A DNA stretch of 5,552 nt from an uncultured Collinsella sp. GTDB lineage: Bacteria; Actinomycetota; Coriobacteriia; Coriobacteriales; Coriobacteriaceae. Shown here one piece after another: positions 1-5,343 of the stretch. The stretch spans positions 1-5,552 of the forward strand of contig CAJJZP010000039.1 of NCBI GenBank assembly GCA_905197665.1, given 5' to 3'. Made by a program: the position numbers and the translations under genes. The notes beneath the pieces are model-generated. The model saw only the letters and a list, made by a program, of their open reading frames with translations. It ran no database searches and was not told the origin of the DNA. How positions within the stretch are numbered: the stretch's first letter is position 1; each line of letters opens with the position of its first letter.

Positions 1-45
1 GCAAGAAGCCCTCGCTGCGCACTTCGTGCGGCGAGGGCTTCTTGC
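1..45 (+). terminator. Strong hairpin at window edge, probable terminator of an upstream gene
   Basis: Bases 1-15 pair perfectly with 31-45 (15 bp), and inside the loop CGCAC (18-22) pairs with GTGCG (26-30) around TTC. The left arm is A-rich at its outer end (AAGAAG) and the right arm ends CTTCTT, the symmetric form of many intrinsic terminators in high-GC Gram-positives, which could serve transcripts from either side. No uninterrupted T-run follows. The hairpin may extend beyond the window start, and the gene it would terminate is not visible. The inner loop is also part of the repeat shared with the right end of the window. Confidence 0.55.
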
Positions 46-56
46 GTCCTGCGGAA
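13..56 (+). repeat. Left copy of an inverted repeat shared with the right window end
   Basis: Bases 13-33 are the exact reverse complement of 5532-5552 (21 nt). After about 12 diverged bases, 45-56 (CGTCCTGCGGAA) is the exact reverse complement of 5510-5521 (12 nt), in the same order and with only a one-base spacing difference. The match then fades into loosely similar T- and G-rich sequence near 60-67. Two collinear exact blocks across 40 nt are very unlikely by chance. I infer a dispersed intergenic repeat. The right copy is cut by the window end and may continue. Confidence 0.7.
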
Positions 57-102
57 TATTTTGGAGGTAGCCCAAACAGCCCCGGCGGGGTCCTGTGTAG
101 TC

Positions 103-131
103 ACCCTTTAGGCGGAACTCTCCTAATGGGT
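103..131 (+). repeat. Imperfect inverted repeat in the region upstream of degV
   Basis: ACCCTTTAGG (103-112) and CCTAATGGGT (122-131) are complementary at 9 of 10 positions around a 9-nt loop. No T-run follows, so it is a poor terminator. A smaller dyad, CCCC-GGC-GGGG, lies at 80-90. Either could be an operator or an RNA hairpin. Nothing in the window identifies a binding protein. Confidence 0.35.
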
Positions 132-153
132 TGAGCGTTCTGGATTCTTGCTT

Positions 154-183
154 GCTACCGTTTATCGCGTATAGCTACCGTTT
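154..183 (+). promoter_or_regulatory. Pair of 10-bp direct repeats with 20-bp period upstream of the degV promoter
   Basis: GCTACCGTTT occurs exactly at 154-163 and again at 174-183. The 20-bp period places both copies on nearly the same face of the helix. The second copy ends 9 bp before the proposed -35 hexamer at 193-198. This geometry is typical of binding sites for a transcriptional activator that docks next to RNA polymerase. The regulator is unknown. Confidence 0.45.
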
Positions 184-192
184 GCGGAATAA

Positions 193-221
193 GTAACACT
201 CCTTAATAAACCGTGTAGAAT
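193..221 (+). promoter_or_regulatory. Putative sigma-70-type promoter for the DegV-family gene
   Basis: GTAACA (193-198, 4 of 6 to TTGACA) is followed after exactly 17 bp by TAGAAT (216-221, 5 of 6 to TATAAT). The start of transcription would fall near 228, giving a leader of about 145 nt before the DegV start codon. The weak -35 together with the upstream direct repeats fits activator-dependent expression. This is inferred from consensus matching only. Confidence 0.45.
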
Positions 222-245
222 CTCAGATAAGCACGGAGTTTTCCA

Positions 246-321
246 GGGAGACGCTGTCCTTTGTTGTGTGCAAGGGGCGGCGTCTCTTTGGCGCTTGGAG
301 GCCGTTCTGCAGCAGGACGGC
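246..321 (+). other. Structured 5' leader of the DegV-family gene: two hairpins
   Basis: The first hairpin pairs GAGACGC (248-254) with GCGTCTC (280-286); CCTT (258-261) and AAGG (272-275) can extend it inside. It is followed by only three T residues, so it is at best a weak terminator. The second hairpin, 301-321, pairs GCCGTTCTG with CAGGACGGC around a CAG loop (9 bp, one G-U). I recognise no known riboswitch class. The leader could attenuate or stabilise the message, or be incidental. Confidence 0.3.
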
Positions 322-372
322 GGACGTGCGTCACATATTCAAAAGCCAACGTCGAGATGGGTTGTGATGATA

Positions 373-1227
373 ATGGGCAAGTACGTAATCGTGGTTGAGT
401 CTGGTTCGGATGTGACGCCGGAGCTCTGCGAGCGCTATGGCATCGTGCGCGTGCCCATGCATGTCACGATTGGTGACGAGACCGTCGAAGACGGATCGAT
501 CGACCCGCTTGAGATTTACTCGCGCTGCAACGAGTTTGGCGTGATGCCCAAGACCAGCGGTTGCTCGCCGGCGGATTTTGCGCATGTGTACGACCGCATT
601 CACGCCGAGCAGCCCGACGCGACCATTTTGCATCTTGCGTATTCCGAGGTTACGACCTGCTCGCATCAGTCGTCGAAGATTGCGGCAAAGGGCCGCGATT
701 ACGTCTTCTCCATGGATACGCGCTTTGTGTCGGTGGGCCAGTCGCTTGTCGCCGTTGAGACCGCCAAGTATATCGAAGCCCATCCGGATGCCACCGTCGA
801 CGAGATTTTCGCCTTTACCAATTCGGTGATGAACCGCGTGCTGCTGGGCTTTGTTCCTACGGACCTTGCCTTCCTTAAGGCGGGTGGTCGCTTGTCCAAC
901 GTGGCATTCCTCGGTGCCCATCTGCTCAAGATTAAGCCCTGCATTGAGGTAACGGGTGGCAAATTCGTGGCGACCAAGAAGCTCCGCGGCTCTATGCTCA
1001 AATGTGCCCGTGCCTTTATTGACCACATGGTTGCGAAGGGCGATATTGATTACTCGCACATTGGTTTGGCGTATTCAGTGGGCCTTTCCGAGGAGCTGCG
1101 CGACGATATGGAAGTCTATGCGCACGACCTGGGCTTTAAGGACGTTACCTGGACTCAGGTCGGCGGCGTCATCTCGAGCCACTGCGGCCCGACCGCCTTT
1201 GGCGCGGTGCTTACGCTTAAGGCGTAG
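373..1227 (+). CDS. DegV family protein (fatty-acid-binding EDD-fold protein)
   Basis: This encodes 284 aa, the usual length of the DegV family, whose members bind long-chain fatty acids in the cytoplasm. In Firmicutes some (FakB) present them to fatty acid kinase FakA. Family hallmarks are visible: the N-terminal strand and turn YVIVVESGSDVTPEL (residues 4-18), the ligand-binding PKTSGCSP region (59-66, with T61 and S62 the likely carboxylate contacts), the MDTRFVSVGQSLV segment, and the central LKAGGRLSNVAFLG...LLKIKPCIEV motif. The reading frame stays open upstream to a GTG at 268, but that 35-residue extension falls in the structured leader and lacks family character. ATG 373 gives the expected N-terminus, and ATG 367 is an alternative. 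No good Shine-Dalgarno is seen; GAGATGG at 354-360 is distant. The gene stands alone between a promoter and a terminator. Its physiological ligand cannot be told from sequence. Confidence 0.93.
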   Translation: MGKYVIVVESGSDVTPELCERYGIVRVPMHVTIGDETVEDGSIDPLEIYSRCNEFGVMPKTSGCSPADFAHVYDRIHAEQPDATILHLAYSEVTTCSHQSSKIAAKGRDYVFSMDTRFVSVGQSLVAVETAKYIEAHPDATVDEIFAFTNSVMNRVLLGFVPTDLAFLKAGGRLSNVAFLGAHLLKIKPCIEVTGGKFVATKKLRGSMLKCARAFIDHMVAKGDIDYSHIGLAYSVGLSEELRDDMEVYAHDLGFKDVTWTQVGGVISSHCGPTAFGAVLTLKA

Positions 1228-1256
1228 GGCCTGGCGTCTATCGATTTCTATTGCTT

Positions 1257-1295
1257 CGGCGGCGAGCGGGTTGTGACAACCTTCCCGCCGCTTTT
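1257..1295 (+). terminator. Intrinsic terminator after the DegV-family gene
   Basis: GCGGC (1259-1263) pairs with GCCGC (1287-1291) and GGG (1268-1270) with CCC (1284-1286). Inside, GGTTG (1269-1273) and CAACC (1277-1281) can form a competing or stacked inner stem. TTTT follows at 1292-1295. It lies about 30 nt past the stop codon and should insulate degV from pflA. Confidence 0.7.
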
Positions 1296-1336
1296 GCGTG
1301 GAGTCAAATAGGACGATCAAATTGACCGCTAAACCG

Positions 1337-1364
1337 TTTCGCCATCAGGCGTATGGGCTAGAAT
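1337..1364 (+). promoter_or_regulatory. Possible pflA promoter
   Basis: TAGAAT at 1359-1364 is a 5 of 6 match to the -10 consensus and identical to the -10 proposed for the degV gene. The matching -35 region (TTTCGC, 1337-1342, 16-bp spacer) is poor. TTGACC at 1322-1327 is a better hexamer but lies 31 bp away, too far for a standard promoter. An activator such as a redox or anaerobiosis regulator would be logical for this gene, but no such site is recognised. Confidence 0.3.
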
Positions 1365-1414
1365 GGCTCTGGCATTTTAATTGACAAAAACCAAAGAGAG
1401 GCAAGGTTGCGGGA

Positions 1415-2233
1415 ATGGCTGAGATGACGCTTGAGGGTGTGGATGCTCATCCCGAGGACTCTGCGTATGCCCTGGGTCGCGTGCATTCGATCGAGACGAT
1501 GGGAACGGTCGACGGTCCCGGCATCCGCTTTGTAGTGTTTGTTCAGGGTTGCCCCATGCGTTGTGCGTATTGTCACAATCCCGATACCTGGTCTGTTAAC
1601 GGCGGCACGATGGTGACCGTCGAGCATCTCATGGACGAGTTCCAGAGCAACCATGAGTTCTACCGTAGCGGCGGCATTACCGTTTCGGGCGGCGAACCGC
1701 TCCTGCAGCCCGAGTTTTTGGCCGACCTGTTCCGTGCAATGCACAACAACCCCGATGGCCGCGTACACACCTGCCTAGACAGCTGTGGCTATGCATTTGA
1801 TCCCAAGCATCCGGAGAAGTTCGATGCTGTTCTCAACGAGACCGATATGGTGCTGCTCGACATCAAGCATGCCGATCCGGTTGAGCATAAAAAGCTGACC
1901 GGTTGCGATCCTGCGCGCATCCTGGCGTTTGGCGATGAGCTTGCCCGTCGCAAGATTAAGGTTGTTATTCGCCACGTGGTGGTGCCGGGTATCACCGATA
2001 CGGCGGAGGAATGCGAGAAGCTCGGTCGCCTGATCGCTCCATGGCACAACGTGGTGGGCCTGGAAATGCTGCCGTATCACACGATGGGTGTCGTCAAGTA
2101 CGAGCAGCTGGGTATTCCCTATAAGCTCGAGGGCGTGCCCCAGATGGATACCGCGCGCATGCCCGAGCTGCGCAACGCCGTCATGGCCGGCATGAAAAAG
2201 CGCCGTGCGGAGCTCAGGTCGGCCATTGGCTAA
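1415..2233 (+). CDS. pflA: Pyruvate formate-lyase activating enzyme (radical SAM)
   Basis: This 272-aa cytoplasmic radical SAM enzyme installs the glycyl radical on pyruvate formate-lyase, enabling anaerobic conversion of pyruvate and CoA to acetyl-CoA and formate. The N-terminal block GRVHSIETMGTVDGPGIRFVVFVQGC (residues 21-46) is diagnostic of PflA. The [4Fe-4S] ligands are C46, C50 and C53 (CxxxCxxC, followed by HNPDTW). The SAM-binding GGE lies at 92-94 in VSGGEPLLQPEF. HTCLDSCGYA, LLDIKH, VVIRHVVVPG and LEMLPYHTMG follow as in the E. coli enzyme. It carries about 20 extra N-terminal residues compared with E. coli PflA; ATG 1424 is an in-frame alternative. The best ribosome binding site is AAGG at 1403-1406 or AGAGAGG at 1395-1401. 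No pflB is adjacent on the downstream side, so the partner lyase must be elsewhere or upstream of the window. Confidence 0.95.
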   Translation: MAEMTLEGVDAHPEDSAYALGRVHSIETMGTVDGPGIRFVVFVQGCPMRCAYCHNPDTWSVNGGTMVTVEHLMDEFQSNHEFYRSGGITVSGGEPLLQPEFLADLFRAMHNNPDGRVHTCLDSCGYAFDPKHPEKFDAVLNETDMVLLDIKHADPVEHKKLTGCDPARILAFGDELARRKIKVVIRHVVVPGITDTAEECEKLGRLIAPWHNVVGLEMLPYHTMGVVKYEQLGIPYKLEGVPQMDTARMPELRNAVMAGMKKRRAELRSAIG

Positions 2234-2252
2234 CAAGCCCGTCCCAAATTGA

Positions 2253-2453
2253 CTACCCTTTAAGATGTGCAACAAGGTGGGTTGGATCAGCGAGGACGGT
2301 TGCTATTCGACATGCGATGCCGGACTGATCGACGTCGACGGCCATAGCTATGTTATGAGCGTCATGACGTCGATGCCGTGGAGCGATCGCTCGAGTGAGG
2401 CTGTGGCCGCCATCGCCAAGGCGCTCTATGATGTGCGGTCCTCGTTGGCCTAG
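2253..2453 (+). pseudogene. C-terminal remnant of a serine hydrolase (class A beta-lactamase-like)
   Basis: The open frame from 2253 (ATG at 2265) to TAG 2451 encodes about 62-66 aa. NKVGWI near its start resembles the beta-lactamase-like motif near the active site (KTGW type). It continues with DAGLIDVDGHSYVMSVMTSMPW, which resembles the final strand pair (DaGiv...pYvlavmt) and closing helix (AVAAIAKALYDV) of beta-lactamase-family serine hydrolases. The catalytic SxxK and SxN parts are missing, and a stop at 2250-2252 blocks the frame just upstream, only 17 nt after pflA ends. No Shine-Dalgarno precedes ATG 2265. I read it as the 3' end of a deleted gene. A small expressed protein is possible but less likely. 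The assignment comes from remembered family patterns. Confidence 0.55.
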
Positions 2454-2467
2454 CGACTTCGTAAAAA

Positions 2468-2494
2468 GTGAAAGATCCAAAATGCTGGTACCAT
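2468..2494 (+). promoter_or_regulatory. Possible mtnN-engB promoter
   Basis: TGG-TACCAT (2486-2494) resembles an extended -10 element, and GTGAAA (2468-2473) is a 4 of 6 match to the -35 consensus with a short 15-bp spacer. It lies in the 78-nt gap between the serine-hydrolase remnant and mtnN and would give a leader of about 30 nt. The evidence is consensus matching only. Confidence 0.3.
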
Positions 2495-2531
2495 ACCGTG
2501 GATAGCAATTTGCACGGATTTGGGGGATGGC

Positions 2532-3272
2532 ATGGCAACCATCGCGATCATAGGCGCACTCGAAAAAGAGGTTGCGCAGATTAAGGAAGAGCTGAGTGGC
2601 GCGCATGAGGCGCAGGAGGCGGGCTTGACCGTTGTGAGCGGCGAGCTTGACGGTCTGACGGTGGTCGCCACGACCGCTGGCATGGGTACCGTGAACGCCG
2701 CCGCTGCAACACAGCACCTCATTAGCAAGTATGCTCCGCAGGCTGTTGTGTTTTCGGGCATTGCGGGCGGTTTGAACCCCAAGCTCCATATCGACGACGT
2801 GGTCATTGGCAAACGCCTACGCTATCTGGATACCGATACCGCGCTTATCGCCGAGTCCGCACCGGGGCTCGAGGAGTTTGGCTCGACACCCGCGCTGGTC
2901 GATATTGCCGTCGGCGTGCTTGCTGAGCGTGGGTTTGTTGATGCTTCGACAAATGCAGCCGCTTCGAACGAGGGAGCCAAACAATTCCTGGTCGGCACGA
3001 TTGCCACGGGTAACCGCTTTGTGACGGGCACCGCCATGCGCAACGACGCTATCGAGGCGACGCATGCCGATTGTGTCGGCATGGAGGGCGCGGCAATTGC
3101 CCATGTCGCAACCAAAAATGGTGTCGATTGCCTGGTGTTGCGCGCTATCAGCGATAATTGTGACGAGGCGTACGATGCAATTTGCGACCGAGAGTTCGAT
3201 CTGTTCGAGTACGCGCGTGTCGCAAGTGACATCACGCTCGATATCGTCCGCCGCATTGCTGCTGCGCAATAG
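2532..3272 (+). CDS. mtnN: 5'-methylthioadenosine/S-adenosylhomocysteine nucleosidase
   Basis: This 246-aa cytoplasmic enzyme hydrolyses the adenine off 5'-methylthioadenosine, S-adenosylhomocysteine and probably 5'-deoxyadenosine, recycling by-products of SAM use. The last of these is released by radical SAM enzymes such as PflA upstream. The start ATIAIIGALEKEV matches the family's IGIIGAMEEEV, with E13 in the place of catalytic E12 of the E. coli enzyme. The phosphorylase-fold motif FSGIAGGLNPKLHIDDVVIG follows, then VGMEGAAIAHVA with ribose-binding E185 and LRAISDNCD with catalytic D208. G183 replaces the acidic residue common two positions before that glutamate. The frame is open to TTG 2520, but ATG 2532, 4 nt after GGGGGA (2522-2527), fits the family start. 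engB follows after 38 nt with no terminator, so the two are probably co-transcribed. Confidence 0.93.
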   Translation: MATIAIIGALEKEVAQIKEELSGAHEAQEAGLTVVSGELDGLTVVATTAGMGTVNAAAATQHLISKYAPQAVVFSGIAGGLNPKLHIDDVVIGKRLRYLDTDTALIAESAPGLEEFGSTPALVDIAVGVLAERGFVDASTNAAASNEGAKQFLVGTIATGNRFVTGTAMRNDAIEATHADCVGMEGAAIAHVATKNGVDCLVLRAISDNCDEAYDAICDREFDLFEYARVASDITLDIVRRIAAAQ

Positions 3273-3310
3273 CGCGCTCTTTTGTAAGAACCTACGACCA
3301 AGGAGTGTCC

Positions 3311-3901
3311 ATGGCCGATTCCATTAACTACCAGCTTGCCAAGTTCGTCGCCAGCTACGGCAAGGTTTCGCAGATTCCCGAGTCCACCTGCCCCGAAGTG
3401 AGCTTTGTCGGCCGCTCCAATGTGGGCAAGTCGTCGATTATGAACAAGCTCTTTGGCCGCAAGAACTTGGTCAAGGTTTCGAGCACACCGGGCAAGACAA
3501 GCAACATCAATTTCTTCGAGGCCGACGACGTGCACTTCGTCGACCTGCCGGGCTATGGTTTCGCCCGTCGTTCTAAGGCCGAGCGCGACCGCTGGGCCGA
3601 GCTTATCGGCGACTTTTTCGACTCCGAGCGCAGCTTTAACTTGGTCGTCTCGCTGGTGGACATTCGTCACGACCCCAGCAAGCTCGATCATGACATGATC
3701 GACTACCTGCAGGGCAACGAGTTCAACTTTATCGTCTGCCTCACCAAAGCCGACAAGCTCAGCCGCACCCAGCAGGCCCGCCAGGCGGCAGCCATCAAAA
3801 AGCAGCTCAACGTCCCGGCCGAAAACGTAATCATCACAAGCTCCCAGACCGGCACCGGCATCGATGAACTCAAGCGCCGCATCGCCGAGGCCTGCCTCTA
3901 A
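3311..3901 (+). CDS. engB: Ribosome biogenesis GTP-binding protein EngB (YsxC/YihA)
   Basis: This 196-aa GTPase of the TrmE-Era-EngA-EngB group, typical in length, assists late assembly of the 50S ribosomal subunit and is usually essential. All G motifs are intact: G1 GRSNVGKS (residues 34-41), G2 in STPGKTSNINFF (T59, T63), G3 DLPGYG (78-83), G4 TKAD (145-148) and G5 around SSQTGTG (177-183). The DLPGYGFAR and DIRHDP segments are signatures of EngB rather than of its relatives. ATG 3311 is preceded 5 nt upstream by AAGGAG (3300-3305); the in-frame GTG at 3305 overlaps that site and is rejected. It is the last housekeeping gene before the accessory cassette. The hairpin and T-run at 3933-3984 probably end its transcript. 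Confidence 0.96.
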   Translation: MADSINYQLAKFVASYGKVSQIPESTCPEVSFVGRSNVGKSSIMNKLFGRKNLVKVSSTPGKTSNINFFEADDVHFVDLPGYGFARRSKAERDRWAELIGDFFDSERSFNLVVSLVDIRHDPSKLDHDMIDYLQGNEFNFIVCLTKADKLSRTQQARQAAAIKKQLNVPAENVIITSSQTGTGIDELKRRIAEACL

Positions 3902-3932
3902 TCGGGCTGCAACCCCTCAAAAGCTCTCATCT

Positions 3933-3984
3933 ATATCACCCCAGTGATAGTTATTGGTAAACTATCACTGGGGTGATATTTTTT
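3933..3984 (+). terminator. Perfect 20-bp hairpin plus T-run after engB
   Basis: Arms 3933-3952 and 3960-3979 are perfectly complementary over 20 bp around the 7-nt loop ATTGGTA, and TTTTT follows at 3980-3984. As RNA this is a textbook intrinsic terminator placed 31 nt after the engB stop. The same DNA also holds two dyad operators (separate entry), so the terminator role may be secondary. A message starting upstream of it would carry the stem directly against the ribosome binding site of the next gene. Confidence 0.6.
3934..3978. promoter_or_regulatory. Double operator: two TATCAC-N4-GTGATA dyads upstream of the cassette
   Basis: Site 1 is TATCAC-CCCA-GTGATA (3934-3949) and site 2 is TATCAC-TGGG-GTGATA (3963-3978), with centres 29 bp apart. 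The two are exact reverse complements of one another, so the whole is a palindrome of palindromes with four identical half-sites. Symmetric 16-bp dyads are the usual target of dimeric XRE-type repressors, and the cassette's second gene encodes such a domain, so autorepression is the natural inference. A candidate promoter inside it has TTGGTA (3954-3959) in the loop and TATTTT (3977-3982) 17 bp on. Its transcription start would fall inside the AGGAGG site, however, so the true promoter is uncertain. Confidence 0.65.
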
Positions 3985-3995
3985 AGGAGGTCGAT

Positions 3996-4679
3996 ATGGA
4001 GCTTTGGCACGGGTCGGAGGTTGTTGTCGAGCATCCATCGTTGGATAAATGCAGGCAATTCAATGACTATGGGCGCGGGTTTTATTGCACGCCACATGAG
4101 GAAATGGCAATGGAATGGGCATGCCGGACCGAGTCTGATGGCATTGCCAATCGATATGAGCTTGATTTAGATGGCCTTGCGATTTTGGATTTGGAATCAG
4201 GTGAGTTCTCGATTCTCAACTGGCTTGCAATTCTGGCGAATAACAGAGAGTTCAATGTTTCAACGCCAGTAGCACGCGAGGGGCTTCGTTATCTGCTGGA
4301 TAACTGCCTGATTGATATTTCTCCCTATGACGTTATTCGAGGCTATCGTGCAGACGATTCCTATTTCTCGTTTGCAAGACAGTTTGTCAACGGCATGATC
4401 TCGCTCAGGCAATTGCAGCGCATTATGTTTTTGGGGGATTTGGGCATTCAATATGCGCTCATGAGTGAGCGTGCGTTCTCGGCGATTAAGTTCCGCGATT
4501 GGAAGCAGGCCTCGGGAGCTGAGTTTTATCCCAAACGATTTGAGCGAGAACAGAACGCTCGACGAAAGTACCTGGATACGGTAAACGGATTTGACTCTGA
4601 TGGTGTCGACATTAGGGATTTGATGGCAGGGAGGGTTGATTTAAATGATCCAAGAGTTAACGGATCGTGGGCCGAGTAG
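3996..4679 (+). CDS. DUF3990-like protein, candidate ADP-ribosyltransferase-fold toxin
   Basis: This protein of 227 aa has no signal peptide or membrane segment. The N-terminus ELWHGSEVVVEHPSL (2-16), then CRQFNDYGRGFYCTPHEEMAMEWAC (19-43), matches my memory of DUF3990 (LYHGS...DFGxGFYtT...A..WA), a family linked to ADP-ribosyltransferase-like folds. The mid-region YDVIRGYRADDSYFSFARQF (111-130) and LGIQYALMSERAFSAIKF (149-166) also fit that family. H5, Y30 and E158 are candidate active-site positions, but that choice is inference. The start is clear: AGGAGG (3985-3990) lies 5 nt before the ATG and immediately after the operator hairpin. The gene is visibly AT-richer than engB, suggesting acquisition. 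Its last 35 nt overlap the next gene, implying translational coupling. A toxin or defence-effector role is inferred from family and context; the molecular target is unknown. Confidence 0.7.
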   Translation: MELWHGSEVVVEHPSLDKCRQFNDYGRGFYCTPHEEMAMEWACRTESDGIANRYELDLDGLAILDLESGEFSILNWLAILANNREFNVSTPVAREGLRYLLDNCLIDISPYDVIRGYRADDSYFSFARQFVNGMISLRQLQRIMFLGDLGIQYALMSERAFSAIKFRDWKQASGAEFYPKRFEREQNARRKYLDTVNGFDSDGVDIRDLMAGRVDLNDPRVNGSWAE

Positions 4680-5343
4680 GACATACCCCGTCTACTACCT
4701 TGAGGATGCAATGAACAACCTCGGCGACTGCTTTGACTATGCCGTTAACGATTATGGGGCAGAAGGATCGGAAGTTGCTGAACTCTTTTGCCTGAGCGGC
4801 GTAGCCCGCGAGTTCGAACGCGGCAACGCATGGGTCGTATCGGGAAAATCGGGCGTTGAGCTGTTTGCGCTCATTGCCGAAAGGTTCGGCTATCAATCAA
4901 GGCCGATGCCAAATCGAACCTACCGATTCGAAAAGACACCGGAATATTGGACAGGCTGGATATTGGCATACCTTCAGTGGCGCCTAGGAGAGTCTTTCGA
5001 AGATTTGCTGCATGTCGTTCCATTCGATGTGCTACGCAGTCTGTACTACCCCTGGCACGAAGCCTCAGAGGAACGTGTGGCGCGTCTTATTTGCGATATG
5101 GCGAAGAAAACACCTCGTCAAACTAAACTGGCGCAAGCAAGAAAGAGGCTCAAGAAAACCCAACAAGACCTGGCATACGAATCGGGCGTATCACTCCGCT
5201 CAATCCAAATGTACGAGCAGCGCCAGAGAAACATCAATGAAGCTTCGGTTACAAGCGTAAGAGCCATAGCAAAAGCCCTCCACTGCAACATCGAAGACCT
5301 CCTAGAACCAGTCTTCGAATACAAAGAAACCAGCGCCGCCTAA
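4645..5343 (+). CDS. XRE-type helix-turn-helix protein, probable antitoxin and autorepressor
   Basis: This encodes 232 aa. The C-terminal part (about 160-224) is a classic XRE/Cro-type DNA-binding domain: LAQARKRLKKTQQDLAYESGVSLRSIQMYEQRQRNI, with the recognition helix around VSLRSIQMYEQ (182-192), then a helix through VRAIAKALHCNIEDLLEP. The N-terminal part (about 14-135) is a separate soluble domain, beginning YPVYYLEDAMNNLGDCFDYAVNDYG and LFCLSGVAREFERGNAWVVSGKSGVEL. It resembles proteins I have seen next to DUF3990 genes but I cannot name its family. It probably neutralises the upstream protein while the C-terminal domain represses the cassette through the dyads at 3934-3978. ATG 4645 overlaps the upstream gene by 35 nt, with AGGGAGGG at 4628-4635 as the ribosome binding site 9 nt before. 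The HTH assignment is firm; the antitoxin role is inferred. Confidence 0.75.
   Translation: MIQELTDRGPSRTYPVYYLEDAMNNLGDCFDYAVNDYGAEGSEVAELFCLSGVAREFERGNAWVVSGKSGVELFALIAERFGYQSRPMPNRTYRFEKTPEYWTGWILAYLQWRLGESFEDLLHVVPFDVLRSLYYPWHEASEERVARLICDMAKKTPRQTKLAQARKRLKKTQQDLAYESGVSLRSIQMYEQRQRNINEASVTSVRAIAKALHCNIEDLLEPVFEYKETSAA

Noticed and set aside
312..321. GCAGGACGGC, identical to 5514-5523 in the right-end repeat
   Set aside because: A 10-bp match in GC-rich sequence is expected by chance, and no flanking similarity extends it. It is better explained as one arm of the local hairpin 301-321.
331..1059. Long minus-strand open frame of 242 codons opposite the DegV-family gene
   Set aside because: It has no recognisable domain, is rich in Arg, His and Leu as antisense frames of this codon use are, and lies opposite a clearly conserved gene.
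1381..1386. Perfect TTGACA hexamer upstream of pflA
   Set aside because: No acceptable -10 element lies 16-18 bp downstream, and transcription would start at or beyond the pflA start codon.
2822..3691. Minus-strand open frame of 289 codons spanning mtnN and engB
   Set aside because: It is antisense to two well-supported genes with intact motifs, and its composition shifts abruptly midway, as expected of a shadow frame.
3933..3979. Large inverted repeat considered as a transposon end or CRISPR-like unit
   Set aside because: There is a single occurrence, no adjacent transposase, no target duplication and no regular array. An operator and terminator explain it better.
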